From a virus, in IMG/VR virus record IMGVR_UViG_3300033182_000709, positions 1 through 64,000 of that record: a DNA stretch of 64,000 bases; one strand, written 5' to 3'. The first letter of the stretch is position 1, and each line of letters begins with the position of its first letter. This document shows positions 54,849 through 63,886 of this stretch, piece by piece. Under the pieces are notes generated by a model that saw only the letters and a list, made by a program, of their open reading frames with translations, did not search any database and had not been told where the DNA came from. A program made the translations under genes and the position numbers.

Positions 54849-54896
54849 TAAGCATACGTTTTTAGTGTTTCTTCACTTTTTATAGAGGACTGTTTC

Positions 54897-55127
54897 ATGA
54901 GAACTAGTGAAACTACAGATTGGAATGTTTTGTTGGGATGCGATAACACTTTGCAAGCATTAGCAGATTTTGCGTTTAATGACGTTTCTGCAAGTGCTAC
55001 GACTAAAGCACTATCATTTACTGATGCTGCTGGTCAGTTTCGCAATTTGCTTCGTTCCAACGGGACGCAGTACGCTCGTCGCCTTGCTCGTAAGGCTTTA
55101 CGTTATCGTGGTTATGATGTTGTTTAG
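54897..55127 (+). CDS. Small basic protein before ssb (76 aa)
   Basis: ATAGAGGACTGTTTC precedes the ATG. Ala/Arg-rich helices, basic end (YARRLARKALRYRGYDVV). Co-transcribed with ssb, GC-richer codons. Could be DNA-binding. No family recognised. Confidence 0.6.
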   Translation: MRTSETTDWNVLLGCDNTLQALADFAFNDVSASATTKALSFTDAAGQFRNLLRSNGTQYARRLARKALRYRGYDVV

Positions 55128-55136
55128 GAGATTTGT

Positions 55137-55532
55137 ATGAGTGATTTGAATCAAGTTATTATTAGTGGTCGCTTGACTAGGGATGCTTCTTTGAAAACCC
55201 TTCCTTCTGGATCTAGTGTGGCAGAACTATCTGTTGCTTCTAATCGTATTTGGAATGATAGGAATGGTGAAAAACAAGAAGAGACTGTTTTTGTAGACGT
55301 TGATCTATGGGGTAAGCAGTCAAACTATTTTGGTAACAATCTAAAGAAGGGTGATTACGTCATGGTGACTGGTCGTCTTCGTCGTGAAACATGGGAAACT
55401 GATGGGCAAAAGCGTTCAAAGATTTCCTTGCGTGCTGACAAGATTGATCTCCCTCCAAAGGTTGTAAATAGTTCTGTTGCTAAAGAACCGGAAGTAAACT
55501 TTGATGAGCCAGTAGGTTCTGCTCCATTTTAG
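55137..55532 (+). CDS. ssb: Single-stranded DNA-binding protein
   Basis: 131 residues. OB-fold 'VIISGRLTRDASLKTLPSGSSVAELSVASNRIW' and 'FVDVDLWGKQSNYFGNNLKKGDYVMVTGRLRRETWE' are canonical SSB. The acidic tip reads DEPVGSAPF rather than the DDDIPF of cellular SSB, with the terminal Pro-Phe kept. Expected to coat ssDNA during replication and recruit partners through that tail. Confidence 0.93.
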   Translation: MSDLNQVIISGRLTRDASLKTLPSGSSVAELSVASNRIWNDRNGEKQEETVFVDVDLWGKQSNYFGNNLKKGDYVMVTGRLRRETWETDGQKRSKISLRADKIDLPPKVVNSSVAKEPEVNFDEPVGSAPF

Positions 55533-55550
55533 TTGATTTCTCTTTATAGA

Positions 55551-55588
55551 AACCCATCAGTGACACTGTTTGCTGGTGGGTTTTTTTA
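55551..55588 (+). terminator. Rho-independent terminator after ssb
   Basis: AACCCATCAG...CTGGTGGGTT pairs around a loop, then seven T. Confidence 0.9.
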
Positions 55589-55597
55589 GGTATTATT

Positions 55598-56059
55598 ATG
55601 GATAAAGTTATAAATAAGAAAGTTGTCCTAAATACCCTAGATTTGTTTCAAAATCAATTTGGTTGGACAACTGATGAAGATCAAAAATCTATCTTTCTAG
55701 ATGAGTTTCTTTTCTTAAAAGATTTTGAAGATAATGAATTTGCAGTAAGAGCAGAAATAAAAGACGAACTTTGGAAAAAAGGTGGTAGAATTAGATATAG
55801 CACCATCATTACTTCTGCTCACGATGACTATATTAATTATGATATAAATACAGAGGTAGATTACTTTGTTTTCTTGAATAAGAAATGTGACCAAGCATTC
55901 ATTTGTAAGAGAGAAGATTTAGTACAGAAAGACAACCTTATCTTCCGTAATCAGGAACATGAAGGTAAGACACATTATAATAAACCTTGTTATGAAATAC
56001 ACATGAGTATGTGTGAACTTTATGAAAAAAGAGAGGATGGATGGTATGAAAAAGATTAA
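55598..56059 (+). CDS. Hypothetical protein (153 aa)
   Basis: 'RYSTIITSAHDDYINYDINTEVDYFVFLNKKCDQAFICKREDL' has a pattern seen in some restriction-endonuclease-fold proteins, but the catalytic residues are not clear. Overlaps the next gene by 14 bases. No firm assignment. Confidence 0.55.
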   Translation: MDKVINKKVVLNTLDLFQNQFGWTTDEDQKSIFLDEFLFLKDFEDNEFAVRAEIKDELWKKGGRIRYSTIITSAHDDYINYDINTEVDYFVFLNKKCDQAFICKREDLVQKDNLIFRNQEHEGKTHYNKPCYEIHMSMCELYEKREDGWYEKD

Positions 56060-57116
56060 TGTTATGGCAGCAGTGAATCCTTTAGGTTACGGTGTTGCCG
56101 GATTGAATATCTTAAAGGAACTAGATAAAGTTGCTGATGTAGCATTGTTTCCTATTGGTCAACCTCAACCAACAACACAAGAGGATGCTGATTTTGTTCA
56201 AGGTCTCATGAATAAACAAAATGACTTTGACGCTTCTGCTCCTTGTTTGAAAATTTGGCATGAGCATAGTCTCGCAGAAAGAATTGGTAGAGGTAAATAT
56301 TATGGATTTCCAATATTTGAATTGAATAAATTTGATAAACGTAGATTGAAAAATCTAGACTGTTGTGATGAAGTCATTACATGTACCGATTGGGCCAGAG
56401 ATATTGTCTTAGAGCAAACTGGAAGACCTGAAAATGAAGTTCACACTATTCCACTGGGAGTCGATAGATCAGTCTTTAATGAAGATAAAAGTAATGTTTC
56501 TGGGACTCAGTTTGTAATATTTAATTGCGGTAAGTGGGAAGTGCGTAAAGGTCATGATGTGCTTTTTAGGGCATTTAAAATGGCATTCCCAGATGAAGTT
56601 AGGGATGTTAAACTTTTCATGATGTGTGAAAATCCTTTCCCTCAAGCGAAGCAGCAATCAGAACAGTTCCAAAATATGTATGCTTCTGATATTAGAGTGA
56701 AACTTATTCCAAGGGTGAATACTTCTGAAGAGGTTGCACAAATTATGGGGCAGGTTGATTGTGGAGTTTTCCCTGCAAGAGGTGAAGGTTGGAATCTAGA
56801 ACTACTAGAAATGATGAGTATGGGTAAGCCAGTCATCGCTACTAACTATTCTGGTCACACACAATTCTGTGATACATTGAATTGTGCTCTTGTTGACATT
56901 GAAAAAACAGAACCGGCATTTGATGGTGTTTGGTTTGACGGTAAGGTTGGAGAGTGGGCAAGTCTTGGTCAAGATCAAGTTAAGCAACTTGCTGATCATA
57001 TGAGAACTGCTTATGAAAGTTGGAAAAAAGAACCAGTAACTAATCCTGCTGGTATTGAAACTGCAAAGAAATTTACTTGGGCACATACAGCAGAAAAACT
57101 ATTAGGTGTACTATGA
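56046..57116 (+). CDS. Glycosyltransferase group 1 (GT4-like, 356 aa)
   Basis: Start at 56046. 'NPLGYGVAGLNILKEL' opening, 'GVDRSVFNEDKS', 'FVIFNCGKWEVRKGHDVLFRAFKMAFP' and 'CGVFPARGEGWNLELLEMMSMGKPVIATNYSGHTQF' (E-x7-E) are GT4 features. It lies apart from the glycan island, between ssb and dCMP deaminase. ATGA overlap with the next gene. Confidence 0.85.
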   Translation: MKKINVMAAVNPLGYGVAGLNILKELDKVADVALFPIGQPQPTTQEDADFVQGLMNKQNDFDASAPCLKIWHEHSLAERIGRGKYYGFPIFELNKFDKRRLKNLDCCDEVITCTDWARDIVLEQTGRPENEVHTIPLGVDRSVFNEDKSNVSGTQFVIFNCGKWEVRKGHDVLFRAFKMAFPDEVRDVKLFMMCENPFPQAKQQSEQFQNMYASDIRVKLIPRVNTSEEVAQIMGQVDCGVFPARGEGWNLELLEMMSMGKPVIATNYSGHTQFCDTLNCALVDIEKTEPAFDGVWFDGKVGEWASLGQDQVKQLADHMRTAYESWKKEPVTNPAGIETAKKFTWAHTAEKLLGVL

Positions 57117-57658
57117 CAGATGATATGTGGGATTTTGAGTATACAAATCCTATAAAGACTCGTAAATATTATTGGGATAATGTCTATCTTTTAGATGCAG
57201 TTTATTGGTCTAGAAAAAGTCATGACCCAGAAACTCAATGTGGATGTGTTATCGTAAATCCTATGGATAACACTCCCGTTTCTCACGGTTACAATGGATT
57301 CATTAGGGGTATTAATAACTCTAAACTACCAAATAAAAGACCTGATAAGTATCCATTTATGATACATGCTGAAGCGAATGCAATTTATAATGCAGTTCGT
57401 CAAGGTAAATCTACACAAGGCATGAGGGTTTATGTTACAGGTAAACCCTGTGCCTCTTGTTATCAGATGATGCATCAGTGTGGTATTGATGAAATAGTTT
57501 ATACTAATGTTTCTAAACCAAAAATGATTGACAATTGTGAATCTTTTGATAGAATAAGAGATGTTCTTGGCCTTGGTGGTCCTGAACTTATTTTTATTGA
57601 CAAGTCCACATTGGACTACTCTTTTTTCAATGAATGTATAAGGGAGATTAATAAATGA
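57113..57658 (+). CDS. dCMP/cytidine deaminase family protein
   Basis: 181 residues. Zinc site 'HAEANAI' and 'KPCASCYQMM' (HAE...PCxxC). Makes dUMP from dCMP for the ThyX encoded downstream. Also possible as a ComE-like deaminase, but context favours dCMP deaminase. Confidence 0.88.
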   Translation: MTDDMWDFEYTNPIKTRKYYWDNVYLLDAVYWSRKSHDPETQCGCVIVNPMDNTPVSHGYNGFIRGINNSKLPNKRPDKYPFMIHAEANAIYNAVRQGKSTQGMRVYVTGKPCASCYQMMHQCGIDEIVYTNVSKPKMIDNCESFDRIRDVLGLGGPELIFIDKSTLDYSFFNECIREINK

Positions 57659-58071
57659 GTGGATTGGACGATCATAACGCAAGAATGAACATGTTGAATA
57701 ACGATACTGTATTGCAAGCCTTTGTTGAGGATGATATTATTTATATAAACGAAGAAGATAAACCAGAACCCACATTGTCTTTATTTATTGATAATGTTGT
57801 TCAGTGGCATCATGATAGAAATCTTATTGATGGGAGTACTGATAAAGACCAGACTCTAAAACTACTACAGGAACTTGGTGAGTTATCTGATAGTGTTTGC
57901 AAAGGTAAAGATATCAAAGATGATATTGGTGATATGTTGGTTGTAATGCTCAACATCACTACTCGTAATGGAGTTACTCTATCTGAATGTTTAGCAAGAG
58001 CATGGGATGATATCAAAGACCGTAAAGGCAAAATGGTTGATGGCATTTTTGTGAAAGAAGCAGATCTATGA
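57655..58071 (+). CDS. MazG-like nucleotide pyrophosphohydrolase (138 aa)
   Basis: ATGA-coupled. 'QTLKLLQELGELSDSVCKGKDIKDDIGDMLVVMLNI' with the E-x-x-E...D-x-x-D metal pattern (EELxEL / DDxGDxL), and 'RAWDDIKDRKGKMVDGIFV', match phage MazG-type all-alpha NTPases. It may cleanse or deplete NTPs or (p)ppGpp. ATGA overlap with the next gene. Confidence 0.8.
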   Translation: MSGLDDHNARMNMLNNDTVLQAFVEDDIIYINEEDKPEPTLSLFIDNVVQWHHDRNLIDGSTDKDQTLKLLQELGELSDSVCKGKDIKDDIGDMLVVMLNITTRNGVTLSECLARAWDDIKDRKGKMVDGIFVKEADL

Positions 58072-58256
58072 TTTTTAGACTTGGGGAAAAGTATCGGATA
58101 TACCCTCCCGGTTCTTTATGGACTTATGAGGGCATAGATACTGGAGAGCATGTTTTTACTATGGCAGAGGGAAAAATATCTTGGAAGATCCCTCCTCATT
58201 TACTTAAACATTACAAGATTGTAGAAGATGAAAATACAAAACGAGACGAAACTTGA
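58068..58256 (+). CDS. Small protein (62 aa)
   Basis: ATGA-coupled. Compact beta protein 'FRLGEKYRIYPPGSLWTYEGIDTGEHVFTMAEG'. Overlaps guaC by 29 bases. No family recognised. Confidence 0.6.
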   Translation: MIFRLGEKYRIYPPGSLWTYEGIDTGEHVFTMAEGKISWKIPPHLLKHYKIVEDENTKRDET

Positions 58257-59295
58257 CTTTGATGATGTTTTACTTGTGCCTCAAAGATCAAGAACGGCGA
58301 GTAGGAAACAAGTAGATATTCAAAAGAAGTATCTATTCTATCATTCTCATCGTGAATGGAATGGTGTTCCTATCATGGCGGCGAATATGGATACTACTGG
58401 AACTTTCGCTATGGCAGAAGCAATGGCGAGAATGGGACATATCTGTTGTCTACATAAACATTATGATGTTAGAGATCTTGTTGGATTTTATGATCAACAT
58501 AATATCGCTGCTCTTCAATACATTTGGTATTCTATGGGTATGAAGCCTACTGAGTTTATTAAACTAAAACAATTTCATACTGATAGTGGTCTACAACCGA
58601 ACATTTGTATTGATGTGGCGAATGGTTATAGTGAAGGATTTGTAGACTTCTGTAGAATGGTCAGGAAAGACTTTAGAAAGTCTATTATTATGGCAGGTAA
58701 TGTTGCTACTCCAGAAATGGTTCAGGAACTTATTCTTCATGGTGGAGTTGACATTGTAAAAGTTGGTATCGGTCCCGGTTCTGCTTGCACTACAAGATTG
58801 AAAACTGGAGTTGGCTATCCTCAACTTTCTGCTATTGATGAATGTGTTCATGCAGCACACGGTTTAAAATCAGAAGATAAGCGTCACGGTCTTGTATGTG
58901 GAGATGGTGGTTGTAGACTACCTGCTGATGTAGTCAAGGGATTCGCTGCGGGTGCTGACTTTATGATGCTTGGTGGTATGCTTGCTGGTACAGATGAGTG
59001 TGATGGCGAGTGGGAATACAGCCAAGAAACAAAAGAAAAGAAAAACCTTGTCTTCTATGGTATGTCTTCTAAGAAAGCACAAGAGAAACATGGAACTGGA
59101 TTAAAAGACTACAGAAGTAGCGAAGGAAGAGTTATGAAAGTCCCTTATAAAGGTCCAGTTGCTGATGTTCTTAGAGATATTGATGGTGGTATTAGAAGTG
59201 GTTGCACTTATACTGGTGCTACAACACTAAAAGATTTACCTAAAACTGCTATGTTTGTAAGAGTGAATAGAACTCATCATGATAGGAGCGTGTAA
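58228..59295 (+). CDS. guaC: GMP reductase
   Basis: 355 residues. 'FDDVLLVPQRS' opening, 'ICIDVANGYSEGFVDF', 'GNVATPEMVQELILHGGVDIVKVGIGPGSACTTRLKTGVGYPQLSAI' (catalytic Cys loop), 'GLVCGDGGCRLPADVVKGFAAGADFMMLGGMLAG', 'FYGMSSKKAQEKH' and 'SEGRVMKVPYKGPV' are the GMP reductase arrangement, without the CBS domains of IMP dehydrogenase. Converts GMP to IMP, so the phage can shift guanine nucleotides toward adenine. Confidence 0.92.
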   Translation: MKIQNETKLDFDDVLLVPQRSRTASRKQVDIQKKYLFYHSHREWNGVPIMAANMDTTGTFAMAEAMARMGHICCLHKHYDVRDLVGFYDQHNIAALQYIWYSMGMKPTEFIKLKQFHTDSGLQPNICIDVANGYSEGFVDFCRMVRKDFRKSIIMAGNVATPEMVQELILHGGVDIVKVGIGPGSACTTRLKTGVGYPQLSAIDECVHAAHGLKSEDKRHGLVCGDGGCRLPADVVKGFAAGADFMMLGGMLAGTDECDGEWEYSQETKEKKNLVFYGMSSKKAQEKHGTGLKDYRSSEGRVMKVPYKGPVADVLRDIDGGIRSGCTYTGATTLKDLPKTAMFVRVNRTHHDRSV

Positions 59296-59297
59296 GG

Positions 59298-59765
59298 ATG
59301 CATTTAGACTACATCAATTGTAAGTTTCTCCATAGATATAATAATGCTCGTAAATTAGTAGATGCAGAACTTGGAGAAGGTTATTTTAGTGAGCATTTAG
59401 AAGTTATTGACCATGCATGGATGTCTTTTGCTGGAAAATTAGTTGCTTGGGCATCTGTTGTAATTGAAGGTTATGTAGGTATACTTAAGTGTGTTGTAGT
59501 TCATCCAGACTATAGAGGCAAAGGTATTGCAAAAGAATTAACTGACATTAGATTAAAATATCTAAAAGATCAAGGTTGTAAATATGTTAGATCATATGCT
59601 TGGGTAAGACCAGATGGTAGTTGTCCAAGTTGTAGTATTTTAGAAAAGAATGGTTTTGAAGTGATAGAAGAACTAAACGGATACTATGATAGTTATAAAC
59701 ATAGTTGTCCTTATTGTGATAAAGATTGTCAATGTATTGCTAGAGTTTACCAGAAGGAGTTATAA
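59298..59765 (+). CDS. GNAT acetyltransferase with Cys-rich C-terminus (155 aa)
   Basis: 'VGILKCVVVHPDYRGKGIAK' is the acetyl-CoA (R/Q-x-x-G-x-G/A) motif, 'NGFEVIEE' ends the fold. The C-terminus 'CPYCDKDCQCIARVYQKEL' adds a zinc-like cluster. Substrate unknown. TAATG overlap with the next gene. Confidence 0.8.
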   Translation: MHLDYINCKFLHRYNNARKLVDAELGEGYFSEHLEVIDHAWMSFAGKLVAWASVVIEGYVGILKCVVVHPDYRGKGIAKELTDIRLKYLKDQGCKYVRSYAWVRPDGSCPSCSILEKNGFEVIEELNGYYDSYKHSCPYCDKDCQCIARVYQKEL

Positions 59766-60133
59766 TGAAATTAGAAATGCCTGCCAACAGAAAAACTTAT
59801 TTATTAGACATTGATGGAACACTTATTCATCATAAGAATAATTTAGCGGATATGATTAGAGGTAATATGGAAGTACTTGATGGAACGGTAGAAAAACTCC
59901 TAGAGTGGAGAATGGGCGGTCATTATATTATTTTGACAACTGCTAGACCTGAAGGTGTAAGGGCATCTACGGAAAGGCAATTGCATGAGGCGGGAATTTT
60001 TTATGACCAACTAGTAATGGGATTGCCAACTGGTCCTAGAGTACTTGTTAATGATGCTAAACCAGATGGTATGAAGACCGCACATGCTGTGAATTTAGTA
60101 AGAGATACTGGCATTTACGAAATAAAGGAATAA
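59765..60133 (+). CDS. HAD-family phosphatase-like protein (122 aa)
   Basis: 'YLLDIDGTLIHH' (DxDGT nucleophile), 'IILTTARPEG' (motif II Thr) and 'GPRVLVNDAKPDG' (motif III/IV acid) form a short HAD fold without a large cap, like phage polynucleotide 3'-phosphatase or sugar phosphatase domains. A missing GmhB role for the heptose pathway is possible; inference. Confidence 0.75.
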   Translation: MKLEMPANRKTYLLDIDGTLIHHKNNLADMIRGNMEVLDGTVEKLLEWRMGGHYIILTTARPEGVRASTERQLHEAGIFYDQLVMGLPTGPRVLVNDAKPDGMKTAHAVNLVRDTGIYEIKE

Positions 60134-60134
60134 G

Positions 60135-60767
60135 ATGAAAAATAGTGTAGAACTATTAGGTTATTATGGTAGTGATGAAGTTATTGCTTGCTCTGCTTGG
60201 ACATCTACATCAAGGGATTTGACAGATGAGAAAAGACAAAGAGTTGGAAAACTTATTGATATGCTTTGGTCAAACGGGCACGAAACACCATTTGAAAAAG
60301 GCGTTGTGCATTTCTTGGTTGATACAGATATTGCTAGTCATATACATCTGCTCAAACATCGTGTTTCATCACTAAATGCAGAGTCTGCTCGTTATAAAGA
60401 ACTAAAAGAAGATAAGTATTATATTCCAGAAGATTGGTCTGATGAATGGGCAAGGAAACTTTCTCTTTATACTCAAGAAGGTAATCAACTGTATCATGAG
60501 TGTATTGCAGACCTTGAACCAGTCTTGGGGCGTAAAAGAGCAAAAGAGTCAGCACGATTCTTCAAAACCTATAACAGTCAAATCCAAGCAGATATTATGT
60601 TTAATATGCGTAGTTTTGCAAACTTTATCAAACTTCGTAACTCTGAACATGCACAAGTAGAGATTAGAGAGATTGCACAGCAGATGTGGGATCTGGTTGC
60701 TACTATTGATGGTGAGCCTTTCAAGCACACATTAGATACTATTTGGAAACGAATAAGTGGTGTATAA
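60135..60767 (+). CDS. thyX: FAD-dependent thymidylate synthase
   Basis: 210 residues. The ThyX signature is 'KHRVSSLNAESARYKEL' (R-H-R-x(7)-S-x-R-Y variant with Lys first) near residue 73, and 'HETPFEKGVVHFLVDTD' precedes it. Makes dTMP from dUMP using FAD and methylene-tetrahydrofolate. Fits with the deaminase and MazG upstream. Confidence 0.92.
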   Translation: MKNSVELLGYYGSDEVIACSAWTSTSRDLTDEKRQRVGKLIDMLWSNGHETPFEKGVVHFLVDTDIASHIHLLKHRVSSLNAESARYKELKEDKYYIPEDWSDEWARKLSLYTQEGNQLYHECIADLEPVLGRKRAKESARFFKTYNSQIQADIMFNMRSFANFIKLRNSEHAQVEIREIAQQMWDLVATIDGEPFKHTLDTIWKRISGV

Positions 60768-60806
60768 TATATAGTATTTCTACTATACTTATTAGGAGTT
60801 CTACCA

Positions 60807-62126
60807 ATGAAACAAGAAGATTTATTTAATAGCTTATCAGAACATTTTGAGTCCAAGGCAGCAGATTTAGGTGATACTGAAGAATTGACAGAGGCAAACT
60901 TTGTTATTCCTGAAGAATCAGATTATGTTGATTTTGGAGAGGAAACAGAAGAAGTTGATGTTGCTGGTCTATGGGAAAATATTCGTAAAAAGAAAGAAAG
61001 AGAAGGTAAAAACTATCGTCCTGCAAAACCGGGAGATAAGGATAGACCATCTCAAGAAGCTCTAAAAAGAGCACAAGGAGCATTTAAATATAAAGACCCT
61101 GTAACCGGAGAGTTGTTTTATTTTGAGAGAAGAGGTAACTATAAGAAAAATGGTAGAATGTTATCCTTTGTCTCTAAAGCAGATTTAAGTGAACCTGATT
61201 CAGTTTGTAAAGACCCTGAACCTAAAAAGAAAGATACCTCTTTTGTAGGCAAACATCAAGTAACTGCTCCTCCAACTATGACTTGGCAAGGTGCTACAGC
61301 AGAAGAACTTTCTAAAGATGTATTTGATAATCCCGGTGAAGCTATGGAAAGAGCAAAAGAGCTTGGATTAGATGATATTCATTCTCATAAAAGTGAAGAT
61401 GGTAAAAATGTATTTATGCCCGGAAAAGATCATGGAGAGTACATGAAAGCAATTAAGGGTAAGGCAGACTATGCAGAAGCAGATAAACCGGGACCAAAAG
61501 ATCCTAGAAGAACCCCTGCTCCTAAGAAAGATCAAAAGAAAGGATCTAAAAAGAACAAGCCTGATAGTGCTAAGGATAAGTCAGGTAAGATTACTTTTAG
61601 CAAAGAAACTACTGCAAAGTTGTCAAAGAAAGTAGCAGAGCATAATGCAAAAGGTAAAGGCTCAAAAGCAACTTTAGGTATGCTTAAGGCTGTCTATCGT
61701 CGTGGTGCAGGAGCGTACTCATCAAGTCATGCCCCTAAAATGTCTAGAGATGGATGGGCTATGGCTAGAGTAAATGCATTCCTTACTCTATTGAGAACTG
61801 GTAAGCCATCTAATTCTGCCTATACTACAGATAATGATCTTTTGCCGAAGGGTCATCCAAGAGCTAAAGCATCTACATTTGCTGCTGAATATAAAGGTAG
61901 AAAAGTTACTCTTAATAAGCCTTTTAGAACCCCTAAAGGTCCAAAAAAGTTCGCTGTTTATACCAAGAATCAAAGTGGTAATGTAGTTATTGTTCGTTTT
62001 GGTGATCCTAATATGAAAATCAAAAAGAATATTCCTGAACGTAGAAAAAGTTTTAGAGCAAGACATAATTGTGATAACCCCGGTCCAAAGTGGAAGGCAC
62101 GATACTGGTCTTGTAGAGCTTGGTAA
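60807..62126 (+). CDS. Virion-associated-like multidomain protein (439 aa)
   Basis: TTAGGAGTTCTACC precedes the ATG. An acidic N-terminus is followed by basic modules: 'AGLWENIRKKKEREGKNYRPAKPGDKDRP', a Lys/Pro-rich linker (residues 225-270), 'TLGMLKAVYRRGAGAYSSSHAPKMSRDGWAMARVNAFL' and a C-terminal 'ARHNCDNPGPKWKARYWSCRAW'. These are modules I have seen repeatedly fused in phage head proteins. Probably packaged with DNA or a head maturation accessory; unproven. Confidence 0.65.
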   Translation: MKQEDLFNSLSEHFESKAADLGDTEELTEANFVIPEESDYVDFGEETEEVDVAGLWENIRKKKEREGKNYRPAKPGDKDRPSQEALKRAQGAFKYKDPVTGELFYFERRGNYKKNGRMLSFVSKADLSEPDSVCKDPEPKKKDTSFVGKHQVTAPPTMTWQGATAEELSKDVFDNPGEAMERAKELGLDDIHSHKSEDGKNVFMPGKDHGEYMKAIKGKADYAEADKPGPKDPRRTPAPKKDQKKGSKKNKPDSAKDKSGKITFSKETTAKLSKKVAEHNAKGKGSKATLGMLKAVYRRGAGAYSSSHAPKMSRDGWAMARVNAFLTLLRTGKPSNSAYTTDNDLLPKGHPRAKASTFAAEYKGRKVTLNKPFRTPKGPKKFAVYTKNQSGNVVIVRFGDPNMKIKKNIPERRKSFRARHNCDNPGPKWKARYWSCRAW

Positions 62127-62140
62127 ATTGGAGGTTTATA

Positions 62141-63373
62141 ATGGATAGAAGAAATTTTCTATTGACTACTGGTGCCATGGGAGGCATGTTAACTCAAGGG
62201 AATGTTTCATTCGCACAAGATACGAATGAGAAGGATAAAAATGCAGTTATTTATGTTTTTCTTGGTGGTGGTGCTACCCATATTGAAACTTTTAACCCAA
62301 TTCCCCTTGCTCCATCTAACTACAGGTCTGTCACTGGCACTGCTCGCACTAATGTTGCTGGTATGGAACTTGGCGGTTTATTTAAGGAACTTGCGAAAAA
62401 GGGAGATAAAATTGCTCTCGCGAGGGCTTTCCATCATAGGGATGCTAATCATGCTAGTGCTACTCATTGGGTGATGACTGGAGAACCTAATTTTGGTGCA
62501 GGAACTACTCAAAAGTGGCCTAGTTATGGCAGCGTAACTGCTGGTGCTCATGGAACCAATGCTCCTAATGGCTTGCCAACTTATATTAAAGTAAATAGCA
62601 TTCAACATGACGATGCTGCTTGGATGGGTGGTAGATATACTGGATATGATGCTACTAGAGAAGGTAGAAAAGACCTGCAACTTGGAGTACCTGATAAAAG
62701 GTTTGCTGCTCGTATTGCCATGTTAAATAAGGTTGAATCAAACTTCCAAAACAAAAGTATGCTTGCTAAATCATGGAAAGAGTTGAGAGGTCAGGCAGTA
62801 GAGGTTATCTTGGGTGAGGCATCAAAAGCCTTCAAAGTAGAACAAGATACTGAATACGAAGATTATAAAGAGACAAGTTTTGGTAAAGACTTACTAACTG
62901 CTGTAAGATTGATAGAAACCGGATCAAAGTTTATTACTATCAATTATGGCGGTTGGGATATGCACAATAACATTTCTGCTGGTTTAAATAATAGACAAGT
63001 AGAACTAGATACTTATCTTGCTAAACTTATTGATACATTAGAGAAAAGAGGACTATATGAAAGAGTTATGCTGGTTGTAACATCAGAGTTTGGTAGAACT
63101 CCTAAAGTTAATGCTAATGGTGGTCGTGACCACTGGGCAAGACTTGCTCCACTCATGATTAGTTGTGGTAGTTATGATATGGGTAGAATTATTGGAAGTT
63201 CTGATAAGAACGCAGAGGCACCAGATGATGGGTCATGTGAACCAGAGGATTTGAAGTGGACTATCTTTGACCATCTTGGCATTGACAAAAAAATGTCATG
63301 GTCATCAATTGAAGGTCGCCCAATGTATATAGTAAAAGAAGAAGCAAAGAATATATTGACAGATATAGTATAA
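62141..63373 (+). CDS. DUF1501 protein with twin-arginine signal (410 aa)
   Basis: Start at 62141 behind GGAGGTTTATA. Residues 1-25 'MDRRNFLLTTGAMGGMLTQG' are a Tat signal (RRNFL). 'VYVFLGGGATHIETFNP', 'ALARAFHHRDANHASATHWVMTG', 'YGGWDMHNNI' and 'TSEFGRTPKVNANGGRDHW' are the conserved blocks of DUF1501, an alkaline phosphatase/sulfatase-superfamily group abundant in Planctomycetes. I have no prior example in a phage. It is codon-matched to its neighbours, so long established. Confidence 0.9.
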   Translation: MDRRNFLLTTGAMGGMLTQGNVSFAQDTNEKDKNAVIYVFLGGGATHIETFNPIPLAPSNYRSVTGTARTNVAGMELGGLFKELAKKGDKIALARAFHHRDANHASATHWVMTGEPNFGAGTTQKWPSYGSVTAGAHGTNAPNGLPTYIKVNSIQHDDAAWMGGRYTGYDATREGRKDLQLGVPDKRFAARIAMLNKVESNFQNKSMLAKSWKELRGQAVEVILGEASKAFKVEQDTEYEDYKETSFGKDLLTAVRLIETGSKFITINYGGWDMHNNISAGLNNRQVELDTYLAKLIDTLEKRGLYERVMLVVTSEFGRTPKVNANGGRDHWARLAPLMISCGSYDMGRIIGSSDKNAEAPDDGSCEPEDLKWTIFDHLGIDKKMSWSSIEGRPMYIVKEEAKNILTDIV

Positions 63374-63383
63374 ATACTATAAT
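63356..63383 (+). promoter_or_regulatory. Sigma70-like promoter, 16-bp spacer
   Basis: TTGACA at 63356 (in the end of the DUF1501 gene), TATAAT at 63378. Confidence 0.7.
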
Positions 63384-63413
63384 GTCAGAAAAACTTCAAT
63401 AGGAACTACTTTA

Positions 63414-63441
63414 GGGGGTATAATTGTATATCCCCTTTTTT
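63414..63441 (+). terminator. Promoter-proximal terminator-like hairpin
   Basis: GGGGGTATA-ATTG-TATATCCCC then six T, directly before the TTAGGAG ribosome site of the next gene. Same layout as 31180 and 42303. Confidence 0.75.
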
Positions 63442-63454
63442 ATTAGGAGTATAT

Positions 63455-63886
63455 ATGTTTAACTTTTTAAGAAAAAAAGAACAACCTAAAGAAGTAAAAG
63501 AAGAACAAATAAAATTTAGAGCAGAAGAAGCATTGATGGATAATCCCTCTTTTTCTCTGCTATTACAACTTAACCAAGAAACTGGAGAATATATTTTTGC
63601 AGTAGATGCAAATGATAAAAGTGTAGAGAGTGCAGAAATGACAGCAACTCTAATATGTAACCTAGTTCATGGTGAATTAAATCCAGTACTAATTGATGCA
63701 ATTAAAAATTATGCAGAAAGTGAAGATGAACAAGTATTTACAGAGGCAACACTTAGTTTTTGGAAAGAATACGAAATACAAATATTAGATGCACTACAAG
63801 AACAAGTAAAAGAATTAGAAAAAGAAAAAAAACGTAAAATAGACCCCACCAAAATATTTAATATAAGAGGTGAGAAAAATGAGTGA
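63455..63886 (+). CDS. Acidic helical protein (143 aa)
   Basis: TTAGGAGTATAT precedes the ATG. Basic first 12 residues, then helices with heptad-like end 'DALQEQVKELEKEKKRKID'. No family recognised. Confidence 0.6.
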   Translation: MFNFLRKKEQPKEVKEEQIKFRAEEALMDNPSFSLLLQLNQETGEYIFAVDANDKSVESAEMTATLICNLVHGELNPVLIDAIKNYAESEDEQVFTEATLSFWKEYEIQILDALQEQVKELEKEKKRKIDPTKIFNIRGEKNE

